DNA of 29,373 bases, taken from positions 1-29,373 of the forward strand of contig JAJZLX010000669.1 in the NCBI GenBank assembly GCA_021850555.1, in the 5' to 3' direction. The stretch comes from Pseudomonadota bacterium (GTDB taxonomy: Bacteria > Pseudomonadota > Gammaproteobacteria > Steroidobacterales > Steroidobacteraceae). The position numbers and the translations under genes were made by a program. The notes beneath the pieces were generated by a model that saw only the letters and a list, made by a program, of their open reading frames with translations, searched no databases and was not told where the DNA came from. Below, one piece after another: positions 7,174 through 15,515 of the stretch. Positions within the stretch are counted from its first letter, which is position 1. The number at the start of each line of letters is the position of its first letter.

Positions 7174-10068
7174 TCAATGCAGCCGCCCATCGTTGGCCTC
7201 ATAGGAGGCGATGGTATTCCCGTGCGCTGCGGCGTATGCCTGTAGGTAGCGTTGAAACGCGTCATAACTGGCCGTTCCTTTGCTAGCAATCCACTCCTGG
7301 CGCAGCTGCTGCGGGCCTGGAACCTTTAAAAGGGACGTCGGGGTGTAGCGTTGAGTGGGTAAGCTCGAGGTGCTTGCATCGCCATGAGGGTCGGTGTGAT
7401 CCTCGAGCCAGCGCTTCGTCAGCGCGTGACCGACTGCGCCGGCCTCGCGCCGCAGCAGCAATCGGTTGCTGCACTTGCCGGGATTGAACTGCACGGGTAT
7501 GTGCATGGAAAGTACCGGCAGGGAGTCGCGCCGGGGCGTCTTGCGCCAGATGCCGGAAATCACGCGCGCATTGGCATCCCATTGCGACATGGCGGGCAGG
7601 TCGAGGATCGCTTCGATGGTACGTACGATGTTCACCTGAGATAGGGGCTGTGTGTCCAAGTCGCCCGAGTTGACCCAGGGCCCCATGGCCAACCCCAGGG
7701 TACGATGTGCGTTGATATGGTCGGCGCCGCTCTGGGCGTCATCCTCGTCGAGGAAGACCACCATGTGGCGCCATTGGGGTGTGCTGGCAAGGTAATGGAG
7801 GAACTCGGCTGTGGCGTGATCATTCTGGGCCACGTAGAAGTCGGGGCTGTAATAGCATGCCTCTTGACCGGCTGTGTGATCGTCCGGTAGCCAGATAAAT
7901 ATGAAATGCGGAAAGGCGGTGCCACGATGCGCCTCGAGCCAGGAGATGGCCGCGGCGACGCGGCTGTTGTCCAGGATCATTCGATCCCAGCCGGGGTAGG
8001 TCCTGTCGACGTGGGCGAGCAGGGCGGTGCGGATGACCCCATCTCTGGCGCGCGTGATATCCTCGCCGAAGTCCTCGAACGAAATGTGGTGCGCCAGTAA
8101 ATTGTTGAAGAGGTAGAGCCGCTCGGGATAGCTGATCCAGGGATTGGCGAAGGCCCCGAGCTTCTTGCGGGCATACTCGAACGGATCATGGCTTCCTTGT
8201 GCCTTGGAGTTCAGTGGGCCAGTTGGGCCGGCTCCGGCGTTCCAGATCAGGCCGCGATGGGAGTAAATTTCAGGCCATAGGCGCTGGACGACATCAGAAT
8301 CCGATGCTCCGTCGGTCCATTGGTGTCCCTGGGCCGTCACTTCACCGTCAGCCATGAAATTCGCAAACAGGGTGTCGTGCTTTGCCCAATAGTAGAGATT
8401 TGGCAGCTCCCGAGGACCGTACAGATCGAAATGTGGGTCGGCCCATTTTCCGGCAGGGCGGTAATCGCCGAGATCCTCGTCGAAGGTCTTATTCTCGCGC
8501 AGGATGAAGACCACGTAGCGGATATGCCGGCGCAGGAAGGCGCTGGTGCGCGAATTCTCCTGTGTCAGGGCGGAGCGCTGGGCTGGCAGGAACTGGTCAT
8601 CCTGGAGGGCAGTGTGCGTCCAATGGGCAAGGTTGCGCGACAAGTCGCGCAAGGACACTCTCTGCAGCATCCCGTGCATCATGTCACCGATGTACTGCCA
8701 TTGCAGGTTCGGCCCCGTCCCGAGGCCTTTGGCCGCGACCACATAGAGCGAGCCATGTGCAACCGCCAGGGAACTCGGATACCAGCCGGTGGGGATCAGG
8801 CCGAGGCATTTGCCGTTCCTCATCGCGTACACTGCCACGTCGTCATTGCCCGCATTGGCCACGAACAGATCGCCTCCCGCAACGGCAAGCGCATCCGGAT
8901 AGCTGCCGGGTGGCGCATCGGGATACGGACTGTCCCCGATGACGCGCACGGCCTTGAGGTCATGCACATTCACCTCGACCACCGCATCATCGTTGGCGTC
9001 AGCGACCCAGATGTACGGCCCGTGCCCCACAGCCGCCAGCGCAGTGGGGTGAACGCCCGCGGCCGCCGTGTGCGGACCCAGCGAGGGTCCGGTGGGGACG
9101 GTCCCGAGCACCTTCAGGGTCCGTCGGTCGAGGATCGTGACGCCGCGTCCGGCCCACTGGCTGACCGCCAGACGCCGACCGCCGTCGGCCAGGATTACCG
9201 CGAACGGATACGGACCGACGTTGACGTATTTGGTCTTGGCAGTCCGAATGTTAATTCGGGCCAGACTGTTGGACAGCATTCCCGTCACATAGAGGTGGCG
9301 GTTGCCCGGTCCGACCGCCACCGAATCCGGGTAGAAATGGTAGGGCTTTTGAGACGGGTTGGCCTGATAAGTGTACGGATATTGGGTTTTGGGAAAGGGC
9401 TGCCACTGCAACCGATAGCGGCGGATGACGCGCACCCTTTCTGCCGTCATCTGCAGCGCGAGGACCTCGTCCGAGTTCCCGCCCGTCGCGTACACGATGC
9501 CGTCCGTACCGGCCGCCAGGCCCTGGAACAAATCACTGTGGGATGCGACCGTGGTCGGGATGGCCTGCGGGTTCTCCTCAGCCCTCAGTGCCGCCACCGC
9601 CTCCGCCTCCCGGAGCTTCATCGGTTGATTGGTGGAGTAAACCCAGCCGGCAGCACCGGTGTGCCGTGGATTCAGCGCTTTCGCGCTGCCCTTGGCGGCC
9701 GTGATCACGGTGGGTGTGGTGGGCGCCTGTTCGCTAAAGGCGGCCAGTCGCGCCTGTCTACGTAGATCGAGGCCGTACCAGGTTACAGTCTGAAAGGGCG
9801 TTGCGCCGTTCGCCAGTACCAGCACGTGCCCCGGAATGCTCAGTACTTTGGTGGGAAAATCGGGTGTGCTGATGAGCGTGCCGACCGGGGTCACACGACG
9901 CCAGGTCGGCAGAATACCCATATAGTGCGAGCGGTTGGCAGCGGTGACCTCCACCGGCGCTGGGACGACATAGCGCTGAGTCGCGGTGCACAACGTCGGC
10001 AGGCACGTGCCGACCACGATCCAGAGCGGCCGCCGTGAGCGGCGGGCCGCCTTTTGGTGCTGGTTCAT
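7174..10068 (-). CDS. Exported YVTN beta-propeller / phosphoesterase fusion protein
   Basis: Two-domain exported protein. A basic leader and hydrophobic stretch (WIVVGTCLPTLCTA) suggest a signal peptide. The N-terminal half has YVTN-type propeller repeats (LYVTGMLSNSLARI, LFVANAGNDDVAVY). The C-terminal half is a phosphoesterase domain of the phospholipase C / acid phosphatase-like family, with FILRENKTFDEDLGDY at about residues 520-535, DGEVTAQGHQW, WLPDDHTAG and FLDEDDAQSGADH, all metal/active-site motifs of that family. Met12 of the longer frame (ATG 10068) is chosen because it places the signal peptide correctly; GTG/ATG at 10101 is possible. The gene lies 12 bases after the TonB receptor and before the propeller and glp genes. 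It probably releases a phosphate, glycerol or glycerol-phosphate product in the periplasm. The substrate is not known. Confidence 0.88.
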   Translation of the reverse strand: MNQHQKAARRSRRPLWIVVGTCLPTLCTATQRYVVPAPVEVTAANRSHYMGILPTWRRVTPVGTLISTPDFPTKVLSIPGHVLVLANGATPFQTVTWYGLDLRRQARLAAFSEQAPTTPTVITAAKGSAKALNPRHTGAAGWVYSTNQPMKLREAEAVAALRAEENPQAIPTTVASHSDLFQGLAAGTDGIVYATGGNSDEVLALQMTAERVRVIRRYRLQWQPFPKTQYPYTYQANPSQKPYHFYPDSVAVGPGNRHLYVTGMLSNSLARINIRTAKTKYVNVGPYPFAVILADGGRRLAVSQWAGRGVTILDRRTLKVLGTVPTGPSLGPHTAAAGVHPTALAAVGHGPYIWVADANDDAVVEVNVHDLKAVRVIGDSPYPDAPPGSYPDALAVAGGDLFVANAGNDDVAVYAMRNGKCLGLIPTGWYPSSLAVAHGSLYVVAAKGLGTGPNLQWQYIGDMMHGMLQRVSLRDLSRNLAHWTHTALQDDQFLPAQRSALTQENSRTSAFLRRHIRYVVFILRENKTFDEDLGDYRPAGKWADPHFDLYGPRELPNLYYWAKHDTLFANFMADGEVTAQGHQWTDGASDSDVVQRLWPEIYSHRGLIWNAGAGPTGPLNSKAQGSHDPFEYARKKLGAFANPWISYPERLYLFNNLLAHHISFEDFGEDITRARDGVIRTALLAHVDRTYPGWDRMILDNSRVAAAISWLEAHRGTAFPHFIFIWLPDDHTAGQEACYYSPDFYVAQNDHATAEFLHYLASTPQWRHMVVFLDEDDAQSGADHINAHRTLGLAMGPWVNSGDLDTQPLSQVNIVRTIEAILDLPAMSQWDANARVISGIWRKTPRRDSLPVLSMHIPVQFNPGKCSNRLLLRREAGAVGHALTKRWLEDHTDPHGDASTSSLPTQRYTPTSLLKVPGPQQLRQEWIASKGTASYDAFQRYLQAYAAAHGNTIASYEANDGRLH
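7901..8088 (-). repeat. Direct-repeat copy 2, inside phosphoesterase gene
   Basis: This stretch of the intact phosphoesterase gene is nearly identical to 1728-1915, with an offset of 6173 bases and about 10 substitutions. Both copies point the same way. Between them lie the end of the phosphoesterase gene, the second propeller gene and glpDKF. Homologous recombination between the copies could delete or amplify this segment. Confidence 0.9.
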
Positions 10069-10112
10069 GTTCGACTGTTCTCGACGGTCTGCGTAACTCA
10101 CATTGTCCCAAT

Positions 10113-12767
10113 TTAGAACTCCGCTCTCAGCGAAGCGAATATCATACGTGGTGCACCCGGGTTACCGATGATGTACCCACCCGTGGGTGTACCAAAATAC
10201 CCACCAGAACTGATGTATTCCGTGGAGTTGTACTCTGTATTGGCGAGATTGATCGCTTGTACCGAGATGATGTCGGCACGGGTGCCAGGAATCAAGTGAG
10301 TACGCAGGGAAACGGAAAAATTCACGAGATTGAATGCCGGCTCCGGGACGTTCGTCGGACTACCTGTATTGACGTCGAACAGATAACGCGCTCCAGTGTA
10401 CTGATCCCAAAGCATCGCATGCACGCGAGCCCCCGGCAGCCGGAACAAGTAACCAAGCCCGGCGTTGACCGTGTACTTTGGGGAGTTGGAAACTGGCAGA
10501 CCAGCGCCAGTGAATTCCTTTCCTGAAGGAGTTACGGGTGATCGGAACTGATTCCAACGCGCTTGCAAGTAGCCTACATTGACGAATCCATTCCAGTGTT
10601 CACCCATCCGGCCTTGTAAGGACAGATCCGCTCCCTTGTATACGCCCGAGCCGTTCCCGAAAAATATCGTCAACGGGTGTTCCGCTGTCGTATAAGAGAA
10701 CGTCTCATGCGTCATCAGATTGTGGAAGAAATCCAAGGACGCATACACGTCATGCAAAATACCGAGGTGCATCTTTACAAATCGTATCCCAATATCATAT
10801 TCCTCGGATTGCCCGGGCTTGAGGGTCTGGATATCGATCGGAAATGTCGACAGGGTTCGAGAAGCATTCGGCGGATGCCGGGTGATCGAGAAGTTGCCAA
10901 ACAGATGCAGGCCGCGTACGAGTTCGTAGTTGGCCCCGATCGATGGTTCAGTTTCGACAAAGTTCAGCTCCTGATCCGGGAAGGTTGGGTAGCCTAGAAA
11001 CTGAAAGGTATTGCCGTTGACGGTATAAGAATTGCCTACCACGGGACAGTTGCCGTTGTTGAGGCTTGCGAACTCTATACAAGCCGCTGACTGGGATCGG
11101 TTCGACAACAGGCTTACATACTGGACGACGCGGAATCCCGGAACAATCTTTAACTGCGGTAGCGGACGGAAATCGTCCTGTACGAAAGCGGCCGAGTAGA
11201 AGCTGCTCACGTTGTAGAGGAAACCCTGTTGCGGATACTGGAGTGTACTTCCATCAAATTTAGAAAATGTCGAATATTCGTTCAAGTGCTCATTCGCGAG
11301 GGACGTTACGACATAACCTCCGACGCTTAACGTGTCTTTACGATTGAAGCGCTCGCGCAGTGTTATCCTGTCCCCCAATGTTTTGGAGCTTTGCACGTAG
11401 TACTCCACGTTCATCGGGCTACCGGAATAGTAGGGACTGCTTGGATTGGTACTGTATTGGGTAACTCGGTAATGGAAGTCTTTGCCGATACGTATCCAGG
11501 TCATATTTGACAGTTTGAGACTCCGCGAGAGCGAGAAATGCATGTGCGACCACAGCAGCCAGTTTTGTATCAGAAGTTCCTTATGCCAAAGAGATCTGGG
11601 CAGTGTGGCGTAAAACCCGGAGGTCTGCTGGCTATAGGGTGCTCCGATGCCCAGGCCGCCGGTATCAACGAGTGGGACGGGCCGAAGCGGAATCATGTTC
11701 GGACGCCACTCGTGGTTGCGTTGATAGTATGCACCGAAGCTCACCGATGAGCCGTGGCTGAAGAGCTTGCGCGTCTTGATGTACGCCTCCTCGGTATCAC
11801 TCGGTAGACTGAATTGCGAGGTGCGGAATGACAGGCTGCGTGCTGATGCAATGCCGAACACGGTCGACCAGCCGTCTATTGCTCCGGTGTTGTATACCGC
11901 CGAGTCGTCGAGTGTCTGGTCGCTGCCGCCCGCGACTTCCACGTCACCGCCTGGGAGCGCGGAAGGCTGTACGGGAATGAAATCAATGGTGCCGCCGAGA
12001 CTGGCGTACCAGCGCTCACTTGGATTACCTGGACCGACGATGACGTTCTCGCCGGCCATAAGTGCGCCGATCGGGACCTCGGGAGAGTGCCAGTCCGTAA
12101 ACTCTCCCATACTATTGAGCGGCACGCCATCGAGTTCAACTGTGACCGCCTCCGATTCCAGGTCGCCGGGAATGCTGTTATACCCCACCTTGATGCCGCG
12201 AAGTGAGATCTGTGAGCGCCCAGTTTCGCTGTAATTGTTGTAACCCGCTACGTAGACGTTCGGCAGCATGCTGAGGGCCTGCGGACCGCCAGCGTCGGGG
12301 CCGAGCATGTTTATCATGGATTTCGTGACCGACTCAGCGGGTTGTGAGGAGTTTGCCAACTGTACGGGGGGTATGACCTGGCTCGCAAACGCCCGATACC
12401 CGTATATTTTTACTGCGTGGAGCTGGTTGAGCGTCGGTCTCGGCACAGAGGTAGAGTTCGGCGCATGGGGGTCTGGCGCCTTGGCAGGAGATACCTCACT
12501 GTGTAACGAGTAGTGTGTCCTTCTCACATATGCGTGTTCTTTTGTATCAAGGTGGGTATCGGATGTCGGCGACGAAACGGGCGCGATCTCCACGGAATCA
12601 TTAGACTTGGACCGGGAAATGTGAGTTAAGGTCTGGGCGACGGAAATATGACTTGCAAGGAGGAATACGGCGCCGGCAAGGAGCGCAGCGTAAGAGGCAA
12701 CGAAGCCTGAGGCAGTTCCGAACTGGCGAGGTGCACTCTGGGAGCGGGACGCGTGGTTCGTGATCAT
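10113..12767 (-). CDS. TonB-dependent outer-membrane receptor
   Basis: Outer-membrane active-transport receptor of 884 residues. It has an N-terminal hydrophobic export segment (about residues 23-45, ending near SVAQ) and a long low-complexity linker. A plug domain follows with LPNVYVAGYNNYSETGRSQ, SLRGI, VELDGVPLN and GNPSERWYASLGGTIDF. After it comes a long beta-barrel rich in aromatic alternating strands that ends in the canonical C-terminal Phe (LRAEF). ATG 12767 has GAGGG about nine bases upstream. No clear TonB box was found near the plug. It is the first clear gene of the minus-strand run leading into the phosphoesterase and glp genes, so it probably imports the compound they degrade. 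Its base composition is distinctly less GC-rich than the flanks (for example 11221-11280 is about 38 percent GC), suggesting acquisition. Confidence 0.93.
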   Translation of the reverse strand: MITNHASRSQSAPRQFGTASGFVASYAALLAGAVFLLASHISVAQTLTHISRSKSNDSVEIAPVSSPTSDTHLDTKEHAYVRRTHYSLHSEVSPAKAPDPHAPNSTSVPRPTLNQLHAVKIYGYRAFASQVIPPVQLANSSQPAESVTKSMINMLGPDAGGPQALSMLPNVYVAGYNNYSETGRSQISLRGIKVGYNSIPGDLESEAVTVELDGVPLNSMGEFTDWHSPEVPIGALMAGENVIVGPGNPSERWYASLGGTIDFIPVQPSALPGGDVEVAGGSDQTLDDSAVYNTGAIDGWSTVFGIASARSLSFRTSQFSLPSDTEEAYIKTRKLFSHGSSVSFGAYYQRNHEWRPNMIPLRPVPLVDTGGLGIGAPYSQQTSGFYATLPRSLWHKELLIQNWLLWSHMHFSLSRSLKLSNMTWIRIGKDFHYRVTQYSTNPSSPYYSGSPMNVEYYVQSSKTLGDRITLRERFNRKDTLSVGGYVVTSLANEHLNEYSTFSKFDGSTLQYPQQGFLYNVSSFYSAAFVQDDFRPLPQLKIVPGFRVVQYVSLLSNRSQSAACIEFASLNNGNCPVVGNSYTVNGNTFQFLGYPTFPDQELNFVETEPSIGANYELVRGLHLFGNFSITRHPPNASRTLSTFPIDIQTLKPGQSEEYDIGIRFVKMHLGILHDVYASLDFFHNLMTHETFSYTTAEHPLTIFFGNGSGVYKGADLSLQGRMGEHWNGFVNVGYLQARWNQFRSPVTPSGKEFTGAGLPVSNSPKYTVNAGLGYLFRLPGARVHAMLWDQYTGARYLFDVNTGSPTNVPEPAFNLVNFSVSLRTHLIPGTRADIISVQAINLANTEYNSTEYISSGGYFGTPTGGYIIGNPGAPRMIFASLRAEF

Positions 12768-13405
12768 ACGTGTTACACCCTCAATAGAACTCGTTCAATG
12801 GTTCGCTGTGGCATGACGATCAACGTCAATGCCAGTGCGGACGGTCGGCCTTGCGCGTGATTGGCGGAGGTGGGTGTCCGGTTGGCAAACGGGACACCGG
12901 AGAGGTCGTCTTTACGCTTCCGCTATCGAAGTTCCCGCCGCTACAGTGCGGCCATCCAGTCGGGATTCCATTGGTGCCAAAGGAATGAGTTGCCGCGGCA
13001 CTGATGCTATAGCTGCTGCCGGTGCCGCTCGGAGAGAAGGCAAGCGCTTGGGCGAGGCTGTCGTAGTTGGACACGCGTTTGGGGTCCGCCCGGGAAAGGA
13101 TCGGTTCCGTAATCGCGGACTTGAGGTTCTGTCCGAGCCTGTGAAGTACGACCGTCCGGAGTCGTGCGCGAGGCTCGAGGGCGTGTACATTCGTGTCTGT
13201 GCGGGCGTACGCGGCTGCGGCCAACGGCGCGGCCTGTTTGACAACGGCAAGCGGCTTCAAGCTCATTGGGAACCCCCACCCCTTCATACTTGTGCGATAA
13301 CGTACGCTGTGCTATCAATGGCGTCAAGAGTAGTTATGCGGAATAAATATGCACTCCGGCGCACCGATCGCCCGTGAACCGGATGGGTCGGCTGCGACTA
13401 AGTCC
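12768..13405. other. Divergent intergenic region between receptor operon and polyol operon
   Basis: About 640 bases separate the minus-strand receptor operon from the plus-strand polyol operon promoter. Apart from the doubtful frame at 12826-13266, I see no gene here. The stretch 13290-13350 is less GC-rich and may hold promoter elements for the minus strand. The octamer TAGTTATG occurs here near 13330 and again close to 13446. No convincing operator was found. Confidence 0.5.
12826..13266 (-). CDS. Hypothetical protein, doubtful
   Basis: An open frame of 146 codons beginning MSLKPLAVVKQ upstream of the TonB receptor on the same strand. A G-rich stretch (GGGGTGGGGG) lies about five bases before the ATG at 13266 and could serve as a ribosome-binding site. 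The translation has an Ala-rich start, a central region rich in Ser and Gly and a Pro-rich tail; I recognise no family, signal peptide or motif. An opposite-strand frame also covers this interval, so it may be non-coding or a decayed gene. If real, it would lead the TonB receptor/phosphoesterase/glp operon. Confidence 0.25.
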   Translation of the reverse strand: MSLKPLAVVKQAAPLAAAAYARTDTNVHALEPRARLRTVVLHRLGQNLKSAITEPILSRADPKRVSNYDSLAQALAFSPSGTGSSYSISAAATHSFGTNGIPTGWPHCSGGNFDSGSVKTTSPVSRLPTGHPPPPITRKADRPHWH

Positions 13406-13434
13406 TTGATGGGGCAATCTAAAATCAATATATT
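13406..13434 (+). promoter_or_regulatory. Putative sigma70 promoter of the polyol/dehydrogenase operon
   Basis: TTGATG at 13406-13411 is separated by 17 bases from TATATT at 13429-13434, a good match in sequence and spacing to the sigma70 consensus, in an AT-rich pocket of otherwise GC-rich DNA. Transcription would start near 13441. That supports a translation start downstream of this point for the E1 alpha gene. Confidence 0.55.
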
Positions 13435-13486
13435 TATGTCGACTATAGTTATGAAGAACACCGACACAATCCAGTTGGAGAGTGAC

Positions 13487-14482
13487 GTGAGCGCGAAAAC
13501 GGTGGTTGCGCTACCGGAACGGACGAAGGCGCTGGGAATGTACGAGTCCATGGTGCGGATCCGTAAGTACGAAGAGCAGATCTACTTTCTCTTTCTAGAA
13601 GGCAGAATCTCAGGCAGCATCCATCAGTCGCACGGACAGGAGGCCTGCGCGGTGGGCGTGCTGTATGACACCCGCCCGACGGATTACATGGCGTCCACTC
13701 ACCGCCCGGCGGGGCACGATCTGGCCAAGGGCGTTTCACTTAGAGCAATGATGTGCGAGATGTTCGGGAAAGCGAACGGATGTTGCCATGGCAAGGGCGG
13801 TGCGATGCATATGGGCGACATCAGTGTGGGTGCGGTGCCGGCGAACGCGATCGTCGGAAGCAACATTCCGATAGCGGTGGGAATGGCATATTCCTGCAAG
13901 TTGCGACGGACGGACGATATCGTGGTGTGCTTCTTCGGTGATGGAGCGACCAATGAAGGAGGGTTTCACGAAGGAATAAACGGGGCGGCTCTGTGGGACC
14001 TGCCGGTCGTTTTCGTCTGCGAGAACAATTTCTACGGTGCCTCAACGCACGTTCAGGCAACCATGAAGGTGCAGACGATCGCCGAGCGCGCAGCAGCCTA
14101 CGGAATTCCAGGTGAGCGCATCGATGGCAACGATCTGATGGCCGTAAATGAAGCGGCCACAAGGGCAATTGCTCGCGCCAGACGCGGAGGGGGCCCTACG
14201 CTGCTTGAATTGATGACTTACCGAATTGCCGGCCACTCGCGCAGCGACGCTTCTGCGTATCGTCCGGATGATGAAGAATCGGCGTGGCTTGCCAGAGATC
14301 CGATCAAGCTCTTTCGCGGCAGGCTGGTCGAGGAGAAGGTCGCGACCGATGCCGAATTGGACGCAATCGAGAACAGTGTGCAAGAGGAGGTGGATGGGGC
14401 GGTGCAATTTGCGGAGTCTTCGCAGGATCCTGAGCCTGAGGATGCGCTGCGGAATGTCTACGCCGGAGAAGGGGAAGTCTGA
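13487..14482 (+). CDS. TPP-dependent 2-oxoacid/acetoin dehydrogenase E1 component, alpha subunit
   Basis: Alpha subunit of a heterotetrameric thiamine-diphosphate-dependent E1 dehydrogenase of the pyruvate / acetoin dehydrogenase family. The TPP/Mg motif runs from GDGATNEGG to CENN at residues 151-181, preceded by STHRPAGHDLAKG and GKGGAMHM. The frame is open to ATG 13349, with further ATGs at 13436 and 13451, but a promoter-like sequence ends near 13434. GTG 13487 has GGAG six bases upstream and gives 331 residues, typical of acetoin-dehydrogenase alpha subunits, so I chose it. The TGA stop overlaps the E1 beta ATG by one base. The acceptor substrate is unknown; the setting among polyol genes argues against a housekeeping pyruvate dehydrogenase. 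Confidence 0.93.
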   Translation: MSAKTVVALPERTKALGMYESMVRIRKYEEQIYFLFLEGRISGSIHQSHGQEACAVGVLYDTRPTDYMASTHRPAGHDLAKGVSLRAMMCEMFGKANGCCHGKGGAMHMGDISVGAVPANAIVGSNIPIAVGMAYSCKLRRTDDIVVCFFGDGATNEGGFHEGINGAALWDLPVVFVCENNFYGASTHVQATMKVQTIAERAAAYGIPGERIDGNDLMAVNEAATRAIARARRGGGPTLLELMTYRIAGHSRSDASAYRPDDEESAWLARDPIKLFRGRLVEEKVATDAELDAIENSVQEEVDGAVQFAESSQDPEPEDALRNVYAGEGEV

Positions 14483-15498
14483 TGCCGCAGATGTCGATCG
14501 TAGAGGCGTTGAACCAGGCCATTGCAGAGGAAATGGCGCGGGATGAGCGCGTGTTTTGCTTGGGAGAAGACGTCAGTGACGCCAATGGCGGCTACGGAGG
14601 CGCTTTTGCGGTGACCCGGGGTCTGCATGGCAAATTCGGTCCCGAGCGTGTACTGAACACCCCCATCTCTGAGATGCTGATCGTAGGCATGGCGGTCGGC
14701 GCGGCCATGGCCGGCATGCGGCCGATTGCTGACGTGCAATACGGTGACTTTCTCTTCTGTTGCATGGACCAGTTGGTCAACCAGGCCGCGAAGATGCGAT
14801 ACATGTCAGGGGGGCGCGTCAGTGTGCCTATGGTGATGCGTGCGCCAGTTGGCGCCACGGGTCGCGGCGCCCAGCACGCCCAAAGCCTGGAGGGGTTCTT
14901 TACGCACGCGCCGGGACTCAAAGTGATTTGCCCGGCTACCGCTTACGACGCCAAAGGTCTGCTTAAGACGGCGATTCGCGACGATAATCCCGTTCTGGTT
15001 TTCGAGCACAAGCTTCTCTACGGAGGCAAGCGGACCGAGAGCGGCGCCTTGTCCATGGTGGGAGAGGTACCCGCGGAAGATTACACTGTGCCGTTTGGGC
15101 GAGGGGTGGTGCGCCGGGAGGGAAAGGATATCACCATCGTGGCCAACCTCCTGATGATGTACCGGGCAATGGATGCCGCTGCGGAACTTGACGAGGACGA
15201 CATCAGTTGCGAAGTGATCGATCCGCGTACCTTGGCGCCATTTGACTATGAGCTGGTGATTGAGTCGCTCAGGAAAACGCGCCGATTGATGATCGTTCAC
15301 GAAGACACCTATAGCAACGGCTGGGGGGCGCAGCTCGCCTCCTATATCGCCGAGCACGAAATCTACCTGCTCGATGCGCCGATCAAACGATTGGCGGCAT
15401 ATGACGTTCCGATTCCGTGTGCGCCGGTCATGGAGAAGTTCGTCATTCCATCGACTGCTCGTATCATCGACGCAGCCCGCTCCCTCATGAAGATGTAA
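14482..15498 (+). CDS. TPP-dependent 2-oxoacid/acetoin dehydrogenase E1 component, beta subunit
   Basis: Beta subunit partner of the preceding alpha subunit; together they decarboxylate or cleave the substrate on TPP and transfer the acyl group to lipoyl-E2. At 338 residues it has the usual length. Motifs seen are the conserved Glu in TPISE (residue 64), which activates the TPP aminopyrimidine in the family, the active-site His in QHAQSLEG (132), and the C-terminal transketolase-like domain with SCEVIDPRTLAPFD and HEDTYSNGWGAQ. It starts one base inside the alpha stop (TGATG), with a GAGAAGGGG ribosome-binding region inside the alpha gene, so the two are coupled. An aldolase gene follows 17 bases later instead of E2. 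Confidence 0.95.
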   Translation: MPQMSIVEALNQAIAEEMARDERVFCLGEDVSDANGGYGGAFAVTRGLHGKFGPERVLNTPISEMLIVGMAVGAAMAGMRPIADVQYGDFLFCCMDQLVNQAAKMRYMSGGRVSVPMVMRAPVGATGRGAQHAQSLEGFFTHAPGLKVICPATAYDAKGLLKTAIRDDNPVLVFEHKLLYGGKRTESGALSMVGEVPAEDYTVPFGRGVVRREGKDITIVANLLMMYRAMDAAAELDEDDISCEVIDPRTLAPFDYELVIESLRKTRRLMIVHEDTYSNGWGAQLASYIAEHEIYLLDAPIKRLAAYDVPIPCAPVMEKFVIPSTARIIDAARSLMKM

Positions 15499-15515
15499 CA
15501 CACAGGCGTAAAGAC

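Noticed and set aside
8320..9765. Long plus-strand open frame opposite the phosphoesterase gene
   Set aside because: It is antisense to clear propeller and phosphoesterase motifs, and its translation has no recognisable domain. It is an effect of high GC at codon positions.
12829..13377. Plus-strand frame of 182 codons in the divergent intergenic region
   Set aside because: It overlaps the E1 alpha upstream region and the opposite frame; the translation is Arg/Gly-rich with no motif, and there is no ribosome-binding site.
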